Assembly: GCA_024741835.1 (NCBI GenBank)
Contig: JAENRP010000022.1
Span: forward strand, 198,692 to 260,284
Length of the DNA: 61,593 bases
Source: Diplocarpon mali
Lineage: Eukaryota > Ascomycota > Leotiomycetes > Helotiales > Drepanopezizaceae
Direction of reading: 5' to 3'
Of this stretch, positions 21,557-31,746 are shown one piece after another. How positions within the stretch are numbered: the first letter of the stretch is position 1; each line of letters starts with the position of its first letter. The notes beneath the pieces are model-generated. The model did not search any database, was not told the origin of the DNA, and saw nothing but the letters and a program-made list of their open reading frames with translations. A program made the position numbers and the translations under genes.

Positions 21557-24500
21557 TCAATGATCCGGCTCTCCATCATTCAGCAGCAGATCCTCGAAAT
21601 CCTTGAGGACTTGGACCACTTCACTCTGCTGCACGGGATTGTGCTCAGCAAGATACATGCCATACGCTTGTTGGGCCCTGAGAATGTCTCCTTGAGTTCC
21701 TGTCAATTCTTCGGTATTCAGATTGCGATAGAGGCCAAGTGCTGGGTATGCTAACACGCCAAACATTCCTGCGAGCGTCAGTCTCAAGTTTGATGTGCTG
21801 AGAGAACGACGACATACCATGAGCTGGCTGTGTCAGAAGCCCTCCGCAGCCCTTAGCGATACCTTTCATCAGGCCAAGAGCACCACCATCCCGGGCGCCT
21901 TTGTAAGGCTGGGTGAAGAACCCAACATAGCCATCATAGAAACCATGCCCGAGACTCTATAACAAGATTAGTCTCGAGTTCCTCAAGATCTTGAAGAAGC
22001 TTGCCTTCAGTCCCGTCTTGCCTCCACTCTTCCATCCCCTAATTGGACCAATGTCCCGCACCTTCTCCCCATAAAGCTCTGGCACATTGTGCATTCCATC
22101 AGCAACTGCTCTGGGTATATCGATTGCTGATTTTGTCAGAGCTAAACCGACTTTTCCAAACCCGCGTCCAACAGCTTTACCCGCTGCACCAGTAGCATTA
22201 CTCCTCGTGGATACGTTGCTATGGATGCTGCCAGTCTCTGTCTGGTCGTTTTCAAAGGTCTTGATCCTCCGGTACTCTTGTATTGGTGAGTTGACGGCTT
22301 CTCCCATGGCCGAGTAGATATTTTTCACGCTGTCAACACCAGCAGACGTCGTTGCAGTTAGCGGATCCCACCGGCGATTCTCAATAACTATTGGTTTCGC
22401 ATTGTGCCTAGAATTTTTGTGAGCAGTGAGTGTGGATCTGAAATGTGAAGGACTCACAGCTTCAAGGCTCCGACTTCAATCTTCTTGTGCTCGACCAGGA
22501 TGGACGCGGCACGGTGGGAGAGCTTGAGAGTGCGCATCCCATTCTTCCAGCACCAGTTAGCGGGGTGACGTGGAATAATGTCGCAATTTAATTCTTGAAT
22601 GGGAAGGTTCCGATGAAAGGATGTTACTGCGGCTCGGACACCATCCTCGTCCTTCATTTTCTCTGAAATCTTCTTTGCGGCCAGTATTGTAGCCGGGTTG
22701 AGACAAACTTGTATAGCTCTTGACAGGGACTCGGCATTGAGAGACTTGTGCTCGATGGGGCGAGGCCCTGCTCCAGCAACTGCGACCATGTTGGCCCAAA
22801 ATGGTTGACTATGGCATTTAGCCTGCGAACGTGAAAGCTAGTAGCTCAGGGACACAACTTACTCTCCAAAGAAGGGGACAATCGCTGTGGGACGACCATT
22901 GAGCAATCCACATGCTGTCGTCCCTGCACCACCATGGTGAACAACTGCCGAGACGTGCTTGAATAGCCATTCTACAACTGTCAGCATGCTCTTCAGTCCT
23001 ATATCTCTCCACGTACCATGAGGGCAGTCCCCAATGAATAAGATATCCGGATGAGCTGCTGCACCCTTCCCGAGCTTACTCCACCCTTCAGAGACGATTG
23101 CGCGAACTCCACAACTCTTCACTGCTCCGATGATTGTCTCGGTCATTCTATCAGGATTCTCCATGACTATGGATCCAAACCCAATGTAAATCGGGGGCAT
23201 GCCAGCTTTTAGAAATGCATCGAGTTCCGGGAAAGGAGTATACTCGGGTGCGTTTCGAAAAAAGAAACCGCAGACATCTATTGGCATCAGCGCGAAAGGA
23301 AATTTCATGGGCTCGACACCTACCAATATGAGCAGGCCAATCAAAGGGTCTCGGTATGAGTGCAGGAGACCAGCAATATGTAAAAGGGATTTTTAAGTCG
23401 CCCAATAAACCAGCGCCGACCATTGCCGAGAAGGGCTCCAAATTCAAAGATTTCCGGCGCCAATGATTTATGACACTCCCGAGGCTATTCAGTCAGAATG
23501 AAGCCTCACTAAAACCTTATAGTTATGATGAGCTTACCCCTGCCAGGTCATCATGTCAACTAAACCATAAGAGAGAAAGTTGGTAGTTGTTGGATCTGTA
23601 TCTGTGATCTGAACATTGGCTAATGGATGAGGGAATGATCGAGTAGGACTCCAAGGCATCGTAAACATGAGATGGACTGGAATTCCGAGTGCTTGAGCAC
23701 AGTGAACATGAGCAAAACTTGCTGGAGAATCGGGATATCAGCAAACACTCGTGTCTATAAATTTCGGTAATATTTCCAGTAGGAAATCATTCACGAGACA
23801 CCGACCATACGATAAGCGGCTGTGGGCCGGTTACTTACGCGGATTTGCTATGATTGCCTCGGCGACGAATGGAATATTGGTTGATGGATCTGGCTCGGTA
23901 CATGATCTCCAGCAACCGTCCAGCATTTCGCTTACCATTTTCCTTTTTTTGGAGATTTCACCAGATTTCAGAGTCGCAAATTTAGGAATGATACCAGGAT
24001 TCTTGACCATGTACTAGCATAACATGAGTACACCCCGAGAACTCATAGGATTAAAAGAAAAAAAAAACATGAGACTTACAGCCATCAGGTCTGCTGGATC
24101 TCCGCCAATGGGGTAGAATTCTAGTCCGGCACTTCTGACAAAATCCTCAAATACATTGTGAGTTGCAAGACGGACTCGATGTCCCACAGCCAGGAGCTCT
24201 TGCCCCAGGGCCACAAAAGGCTGAACATCACCTGGGAGCACATGAGCGTCCAGCATTTATCGGTGAATCAACAGGCATACCTCGACTTCCGACAACCTGG
24301 ATAACAATATTGAGTAAAGGATATGAATTTTCGGCATGTGTTCTCTTTTTCTCCGCCAGTGAGTCGTATGTTGGTAATGGAGGTAAGGCAGTGAATCTCT
24401 GGTCGCCTGTGAAGAACATAGAAACTCGACCATTATCTACCGAATCAAGAATGTCAGGTCATATGCTTCAAAAAAGCTAATACGGCTGCAGTCTGCTTTG

Positions 24501-25509
24501 TATGGGACACAATACCTAAGACCGTAGTAGATATCCTACGAGTATCGTCTCCGAAGGACTGATCGTAAGCCGGAGGGGCGTCCCAATCAACAGATCCACT
24601 GGCAATAGACGGAGCTGCAGATGCGGGTGGTGATTCGTTTGGTTCCGACTGAGCGTAGTTACCTTCAAGCATAGCCAAAGTTTCTTTTTCTGATCTCGAG
24701 CTGGTAGGATCTTCATTGATTGTTCTAGCCGGAAGTGGTCGCCGCTGAAGCCTCGGTTCGTAAAATGATTTGGTTCGGCTTTGCTCTGGCAGTTCAAACC
24801 TCCCTCCCATCGTCTCCCTCGGTTGATACACAGACCCAAATTTATTCTTGTTTGTTGTTCCATCCAGCATTTGATGAGCCTCACTCCCAACTGACCTCTC
24901 CATATTTTCGACCGGGATTATCGACTGTTCCGATTCGGAGGGTCTCCGGAGTGACTCTATTCTTCTCTCTTCAGCCTCTGACGCTTGTATTGACGACGCT
25001 TTGCGTTCGGGTCTAGAGGTGGAAGTCTTGTTGATCGATTCCTCTATTGTCGACCCTCTAGGTGGTTCCCACGGTGATTGTGCATCCAGCTCGACTGGTG
25101 GCCGGATTTGCCTCGTTTCTGTGAAAGAGCCTGCATAGGAGTCTTCCGGATTGCCTTGAATCCGTGAATCCAGCATTGCATATGTCTCTTGTCCGTGCCT
25201 AGAAATTGGGGTCTCAATGGCCGGAACACCAATTGTGAGCCCCCTGGGCAGTTCGCGCGGCGATTGTGCGTCCATCTCGACTCGAGCTTTTGCTTGTTCC
25301 GACTCATCATAGGATCCTCCGTAGGATTCGATGATGGACTCTTCCAGTGTCATTTCACTTAGGGACGGTTCAAAGGTCTGATCTGAATATACTGAGTTAC
25401 CTTGAATATTTGCCTGGACCTCTCGTTCGAGCCTAGAAGTGGGAGTCTCGGAGAGCATTTGCTCCCCTTCGACCTCTTTAGGCGGTTTTTGAGGTGGCTG
25501 ACTCGCCAT
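21557..25509 (-). CDS. UDP-glycosyltransferase, sterol-glucosyltransferase-like, with Vps13/ATG_C-like tail
   Basis: Twelve exons: 25509-24516, 24436-24281, 24231-24080, 24013-23839, 23721-23538, 23484-23324, 23277-23017, 22971-22863, 22808-22458, 22407-22005, 21956-21818, 21768-21557; every junction keeps frame, 1098 residues. Residues 1-331 are low-complexity, rich in Ser/Glu/Pro/Gln. The Glyco_transf_28 N-lobe starts [20 protein letters not shown]; the nucleotide-sugar C-lobe has [19 protein letters not shown] and FFGDQPFWANM. This pattern is that of UDP-glucose:sterol 3-beta-glucosyltransferases, but the PH and GRAM domains of Atg26 are not seen. After the enzyme comes a region with [20 protein letters not shown] and, near the end, [19 protein letters not shown] and [16 protein letters not shown], which resembles the C-terminal motif of Vps13/Atg2 lipid-transfer proteins. 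The tenth intron (22004-21957) uses a GC donor (AAG|GCAAGC). Acceptor is probably a sterol or other lipid; unproven. Confidence 0.9.
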
Positions 25510-27582
25510 CTTGAGGGCAGCTGGTGATATGGATAAAGCACCGAACGGGGGCGACGCATGGAAGATAACGATAGGAAATTTTGGAATCGATTACAATGGT
25601 ATGAGGCCACAAGGCACACACACATCGCATCCAAATTTACCCATGCCGCTTTTGTTCATTTTATGACCTTCCCAAGTTAGAGAAATCAAAGTTCGTATTG
25701 AAATGTTATTTATAATATGACAAGACAGTCTTCAATAGCAAAACAATATTGAAGTTAATGGCAGTCTTGAAAACCGAAATACTCTTGAATAATATAGCCC
25801 AAAACAAAATTATTGAACAGCTTTAAACATGCATAATAATATCGCTCTACATAGCTATTATTCTTTCAGTACTTGGCATCCAAGTATCAATAGTAATTTA
25901 GTAGTTTCAAAGCAATTTTCACTTATTAAATGGGCAGGTATGCCTGAAGACAGGGGGAAATGAGGTGTTGTTATGCCTTCTGGGCATCATGCCATTTTAT
26001 TCGATCCCGATTTCGTGACAAGATGGAAATGAATATAGTAATCAGACTTTCCGCAGAAGAGATAAAGCACAAGGCTGACGGCCTTCTGTGAAGATTGCTA
26101 TTTGTACGCCCTTTGTTCCCGCCGCAGACGGTGAATCAATATTCCTACTTGTTGTACTCGGCAGCAATTTCTTTAGTCAGCGGCAGTTCTTTCTTGTAAC
26201 CCTTTTTATCAACTTTAATATAATCTTTAAAATAAATCCTTTTCCCTCTACTTCTTTACATACGATAGCCTACTTTCTTACTTCTTATGAGCTTTATTAA
26301 GCTTTTCCTTCAATCATAGGAATATAGTTTAAATGATCTTAAATGTGCAAATAGAGGTCGAAAGTAGAAGGTATTTGTAAAGAGGTCGTAAAATTATTTT
26401 TATTTTAAAGCTTTTGAAAAGTGCTAGCTTCATTCGACTTAGGGTTTAAATTTTTCGTAGTCGAAAAGTCTTAATCTCGGTTCTATAGTCTCTTTAGAAA
26501 TAATCTAAAGAATTTATAGGTTTAAAGAAGATTCCGCCTTTGAGTGTTGAGTCGTCGTTTCCCTTTTTCTATATATAATTTAAACTGTCTTATTCCTTCC
26601 TGAAATTATCGTCAAGTTACTTCTTCAGTTGTAGGTATATATTATGAACGATCCGGGAATATATAAGTAAAGGTGGAATGAAAATCGTTTTTATATGAGG
26701 TTAAAGAAAAATAAAACATACAATTTAGAGTGCTTATATATACTTTAGAACGCCTGGGAGCATAATTTTAATATGAAAGGGACTTAATATCAGATTTGCA
26801 GAGTTTAAAAATAACTAGAGGTTCGTAGGAGATCCTGCTTATAGGTATCAAGTCGCTGTCTCTCTTTAATTTACATCAGTAGTCTTTACCAATGTACTAT
26901 ATTAAGCTATATCGAGTAATGTCCCTGTAGGGTACGCCTGATTTCAATGCCTTTATTTGCTTGACTTGCAACAAAGTAGAAACCTTTCAAGAAAACTCAA
27001 ATCCGAAAATCTACTAGGGGTATGGAAATGCTAGACCATTATGTCAATGCTATCTTAGCTTGGACTTGCTTTGAAGTGTTAAAAACATGCTTCTACTTTT
27101 TCCCAGGCTGAACAAATACTAAATTGATATACTACTTCATATATGCCTGAAAGATTACCTATCTATAGTTGTTGCACTATTTTAAAGTTTCTTTACAAGA
27201 GAAATGCATACGAGGATGATACTCTATTATATACTAATGTGAAGTTGCCTCTTTCCATACCTAAAAGTCTCGGCTCAACTTGTCGACGACAGTAACAAGC
27301 TATATGCGAGAGCAGTCCAAGCTTACCTGGCTGAAATATCCACGTTGAGGCATTGATAAATATGAAATTATTAAGCCCTTTCATCTAGTTGTAAAAGATG
27401 GCCAGCAATCGAAGTGGTTCACTACCCAGTAGTAGCCATAGCTCGATATCGGCCTCTGAGAGAACGGGTCGTCATCGACACATAAATATACCTATAGAAT
27501 ACCCTCCTTCCCACCCGAGATCAATCTCTGTACAGATCCTCAGCACTCTTTTAGACATTCATTCTCAACTCACAGACACACA
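25510..27582. other. AT-rich island, probably RIP-degraded or non-coding DNA
   Basis: About 2 kb, strikingly AT-rich from about 25650 to 27400 with dense TA/TTTA/AATA and no credible coding frame. Such islands in filamentous ascomycetes are commonly repeats mutated by repeat-induced point mutation. Two stretches (about 26470-26590 and 26800-26880) look loosely alike (an AGTTTAAAAATAA/TAGAAATAATC block followed by GATCCTGC/GATTCCGC and CAAGTCGCTGTC/TGAGTCGTCGTT), hinting at an old duplicated element. No element family can be named. Confidence 0.55.
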
Positions 27583-28332
27583 ACGCGCACCTCACTACTC
27601 ATTTCGAGCTTGGTGGCCGCTGTCTCAGCTTTTGCTGTTCAAAAGAGGAATGGAAAATGTGCCGCGCAAGCCACCGGCTCCTTTCCCAATGTCACTTTGT
27701 AAGTGGCAGCTGTTCATATCTGTTTTTCTCAAATCGCCTCCTAAGAAATACGCAACTCGAGAAGATCAACAACTAAATTGCTTTATAGCCCCGATGTCCC
27801 CGAAGCATTTGTCAACAACGTGACCTGTAGCGGCGCAGCTATTAGCGCCGCCATCCAAACCAATTCTACCGGCTCCTTCGTGAACTTGCACGTCAGCACC
27901 CAAACCGCTGACTACAAGGGCTTCACGATCCTCAAAAGCTACGATCCACCACAATGCACAAGCCTGTGCACCCAGATCGTCGGCTGTATTGGCTTCAACA
28001 TATACTTTGAGTGAGAACCCGCTTTAGACCCAGACAGCACCTCGGTACGTCTCATCCTTTTGCTGATTACACATACGGACTTACTGACGTGAAAACAGTG
28101 CGCCAATCCTGGCTCCGTGACTAACATCAAGTGTGTTGCTTGGGGCTCTCCGGTCACACGCGATAGTGCCACCATCGCCGGACAAACAAGAGCAAGCTTC
28201 CAGGTTGTTGTTGCTGGTATGTACTTTTTCTTCTTATTTTAATTACATCGTATCATATTATACTTTTTTTGACCGAAAGGAGTGAAGTACTAATGACTTT
28301 GATTAGACTCTGACGGCTACAACAAAATTTAA
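27583..28332 (+). pseudogene. Secreted cysteine-rich (apple/PAN-like) protein, start codon lost and in-frame stop
   Basis: Four exons with good splice sites (27583-27698, 27789-28044, 28099-28216, 28307-28332) would give a 171-residue product. It begins with a typical signal peptide (hydrophobic LISSLVAAVSAFA, then a KR processing site) followed by a Cys-rich part: NVTCSGAAI, PPQCTSLCTQIVGCIGFNIY, then CANPG, IKCVAWGSPVT and FQVVVA. This is the pattern of small secreted fungal apple-like proteins. Two lesions are visible. The codon where the start should be is ACG (27583-27585), and there is no in-frame ATG between it and the stop at 27457. At 28012 a TGA falls in the FE-x-NP-type block where family members carry Arg, consistent with a CGA to TGA change. 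Splice sites remain intact, so the loss looks recent. Function unknown. Confidence 0.75.
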
Positions 28333-29462
28333 GCCTGCATCTAAAAATATATGTCCAGGAACGGCTTAGATGGAATCGAGCAGACTCATGAAAGAGCCTG
28401 ATTGAGCCCAATGGACATATGTAAGGGGAGGCGTAGCGTCGATAATTTGAGTAGATTCTACTTTCTACTGCAATACCCTTGATATATCGACACGACCAGA
28501 GGCCATCATTTAGAACAATTTATACCGTGCTTCTTTTCACAACTTCATTTCTAACATGAACAAGACTCTCTCACGAGCTCCTGAAATTTCCTATCAATAG
28601 GGCTCAGAAGGATGAGGTATGCAGGTGTTATCAATTGATCACTTGCCAGCAGTTTGGCGTTTCCTCGGGTCGATGAGAAATCGAAGATATCGAGCACATT
28701 TACATCAGAAGCATACGTCTAGACATGGCAGTATCATGTCCTTTGAAACATCACCCACGGTGTCCTATTCGTGCCTTAGACTCCAGAGTCGTTCATCTGG
28801 AAAGCTCGGCATTCTCTGCTCGCAAAAGATAACTCCAGATACTTCTTAACATGTACTGCTACTTGAAGCCGCTTTCCCTCGACGAGCGATGCGGACTCCA
28901 GATTGGTTACCGAGAAAAAGAGCTCAGTCATCGTGCCGATATGCCCTTCAAACTTTCGGAATGCTACTAGTCGTACTATTAAGAAGAAGCAGATACATTT
29001 GTTGCACGTCGCAATTTTGCTATTTCCGGGTCAAAAAGCCAATTGCTTAATAGAGAACATATGATGAACCTTGTCCGGACCGATTGGTGGTTTTGCCGAA
29101 CCCCTATTCATGGGCGATAAGCGATAAGAATTGCCAAGAGAGCTTAGGTACTTTTTGGCTGTCTACCTAGATGGGTATCTTGCAGAACGGACACAATTGG
29201 ACTTCTCCGCTCGACCAACCGATCTGAGATGCGATGCGCTGGAGGCCGGTCCTAACTCACGGGGAGGTTTTGAAGAGCTTCTCTTCGGGCTCTCGACCTC
29301 TTGGTATGTTTTTTCAGCCACCTTACTTCCTCAAAGACAGTTGCTGAGCAACTATCAGTCCCCCCCCACTACGACAAGCTTCAACAGTCTCCGAAATCAG
29401 CACAGAACCCTCCAAAAGTGTTACACAGATCCTTCTACCAAAGATATCGAACTCCAATTGAC
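28333..29462. other. Intergenic region
   Basis: About 1.1 kb between the secreted-protein relic and the threonine aldolase gene. No gene supported. The last 300 nt, with pyrimidine-rich stretches and a C-run near 29359-29366, are probably aldolase promoter and leader. Confidence 0.55.
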
Positions 29463-30677
29463 ATGCCGCAACAAAGCGAACTCGACAGTCCCTCTCTGCC
29501 GAAACAAACAGCCTGGTCAGGTCCTGGCCCGGCAGCCTTCGACTTCAGAAGTATTTCTCACTTTCGTACAGCTTAATAGCCAGAACTCTAACTGACCACT
29601 ACCCCAGGCGATGTAGTCACGACCCCAACCCCCTCGATGCTCGCGGCCATTCAAAATACGACTCTCCTCGACGATGTCTTCGCCGAAGACATCACAACCC
29701 TCTCCCTCGAGTCGCACCTCGCTACTCTTACCCAGCATGAAGCCGCGCTCTTCGTCCTCTCCGGCACAATGGGCAATCAACTCGCACTACGGAGCCACCT
29801 GACACAGCCTCCACACTCTATACTATGCGACTACCGAGCCCATATTCTCGAGTGGGAGGCAGGAGGCGCTGCATCTCTTTCCCAGGCGTTGGTGAAAGGC
29901 GTCGTTCCCAAGAACGGGGTCTACCTCACGCTGGAGGACGTGCAGAAGAATGTAGTCATTGGAGACGAGATACACGGATGCCCGACTAAAGTCATCAGTC
30001 TGGAGAATACATTAGGAGGCACCATCATGCCGCTGCAAGAAGTGAAGCGCATCAGCGCTTTTGCGCGGGAGCATGATATCAAGCTGCATCTGGACGGAGC
30101 ACGTATTTGGGAGGCGGTTGTAGCCGGTGCGGGAAGTCTACCGGATTACACGAGGGAGTTTGATAGTGTTAGCTTATGCTTTTCAAAAGGCTTAGGGGCG
30201 CCGGTAGGTAGTATTCTGGTCGGCAAGCAGCAGTTCATAAAGCATGCTAGGTGGGTGCGGAAGAGCATCGGAGGTGGCTTGAGGCAATCCGGTGTCGTAA
30301 CTGCGGCTGCCCGAGTCGCTGTCGACGAGACATTTGGCAAAGGTCCAAATGGTGACGGCGGGCTCTTGAAACAGAGCCACACCACAGCAAAGCATATCGC
30401 GAAGCTTTGGACCAAAATGGGCGGGAAATTAGCAAAGCCCACAGAGACGAACATGGTATGGTTCGACCTGGACGATGTAGGACTCTCTGCAGATGAGTTC
30501 GTCATGATGGGACAGACTCACGGATTGAGGTTTCTAGGTCCGAGATTGGTGGTGCATTATCAGATTGGGGGTGAGGCTGTAAGTAGGCTGGAGAAGGTGC
30601 TCGGAGAAGTCTTCGACAAAAAAAGCACGAATGGCGAGGTCAAGAAGAAAGTTGGTGAGAAATCTTACGGGACGTAA
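29463..30677 (+). CDS. L-threonine (low-specificity) aldolase, PLP-dependent
   Basis: Cleaves threonine/allo-threonine to glycine and acetaldehyde; some fungal members act on 3-hydroxy-trimethyllysine in carnitine synthesis. Two exons, 29463-29550 and 29608-30677, intron 57 nt; 385 residues. The first exon encodes MPQQSELDSP and leads into AAFDFRSDVVTTPTPSML, the family's N-terminal signature, which is completed only by the splice. Further landmarks: EAALFVLSGTMGNQLAL, LENTLGG, LHLDGARIWEA (the Asp and Arg that hold PLP) and the Schiff-base lysine in SLCFSKGLGAPVGS. C-terminus is Lys-rich. Start chosen as the first ATG in frame with the signature; an upstream in-frame ATG at 29301 exists but would add an unlikely leader. 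Convergent with the dioxygenase downstream, tRNA-Phe in between. Confidence 0.93.
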
Positions 30678-31055
30678 TATGACATGATTGATGATATACA
30701 AGAAATGCCATGTCTGATACAGACACATAAGTTGTTAACTCAAGATACTCCACCCAACGTACAACATTTTTTCACTTGCAATCATCGCATTCCATTATCA
30801 CTCGCTAACCCCTTCCTTATGTAGCAGTAGTAGCCCCATAGAAGAGGTCTGACTACTCTGTTGAAAGCAATGCTCACCCCTACCTGGACTACTTTCATCT
30901 GTACTATTCTAGTACCTATGTCAACACCGGCTCTTCTTCGGACCCCGCCAACCCACCCCACATGACTTGAACATATCCACAATCTTAATACCTCAGAACG
31001 TAACCATGAATATATTCTCCATTACAAATTGTCGTCGAATAGGAAAAAACCCACA
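30678..31055. other. Intergenic region before tRNA-Phe
   Basis: Contains the aldolase 3' flank. No other feature supported. Confidence 0.6.
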
Positions 31056-31149
31056 GCGGCTTTAGCTCACTTGGGAGAGCGCCAGACTGAAGCCTAACTT
31101 CAGATCAGCCGATATCTGGAGGCACTGTGTTCGATCCACAGAAGCCGCA
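31056..31149 (+). tRNA. tRNA-Phe (GAA) with a 21-nt intron
   Basis: The cloverleaf folds fully: acceptor GCGGCTT (31056-31062) pairs with AAGCCGC (31142-31148), D stem GCTC/GAGC, anticodon stem CCAGA/TCTGG, T stem CTGTG/CACAG with loop TTCGATC, discriminator A at 31149. Anticodon GAA is at 31089-31091. An intron sits at the canonical place after base 37 (31093-31113). Inside it CTTCAG (31098-31103) is complementary to CTGAAG of the anticodon loop, the usual anticodon-intron helix. A T-run at 31198-31203 may end transcription. Confidence 0.96.
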
Positions 31150-31746
31150 CTACTATCTGCGAGCCAGAGGGAACTCTGGTCTAAATTCGACCACGTCTTT
31201 TTTGTGGCTTTGTTGGGTCCAATGTTGGACGTAGCTAGCGTGTATTGTGGATTTTGGCCTGCGACCTTCTGTGAGAGAGACTTTCGGCGAGGTCGGCTGT
31301 CGCCGGCTTAACAGCGCGTGAAGAAAAATAATTAGTAGATACATGCTCTTGCGCAGGGTGTCAAAATGCAAAGAGAAAATCAATCGCATGTGATTGTATA
31401 CAAGTGTTGTAGTGATATTTTTGGCTAAATGAGACCTTGGTCGCCTGCTGTCTTGAGGGAGCCTATTACGGCTATAAAGTTTCCAATATTTATTCGTGAC
31501 ATCATTCGTACCTGAAGAATGGGTCATGAATATAGACGATAAGACCTTCAAATACTCTATCGCTACGTGCACTTTTTAATGATTCATATAGTACACTTTA
31601 TCACAGGAAATTACCCACTGAGCTTATTTCCCACAACTTCGTGTATCCGGACCATCTGTTTAACCAAGCTATCCGCTCAACTATCTCTACAGCCGAGACT
31701 TGTCACTCGCTAAGAACTATACCGAGCATCTCAGCTTCTGACCATC
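31150..31746. other. Intergenic region after tRNA-Phe
   Basis: About 600 nt containing a candidate RNA polymerase III T-run (31198-31203) and the 3' flank of the dioxygenase gene. No gene supported. Confidence 0.6.

Noticed and set aside
27398..27823. 141-codon plus open frame starting with a real ATG over the secreted-protein relic
   Set aside because: It is in another frame from the signal peptide and Cys-rich exons and has no protein-like features; it overlaps an intron with normal splice sites.
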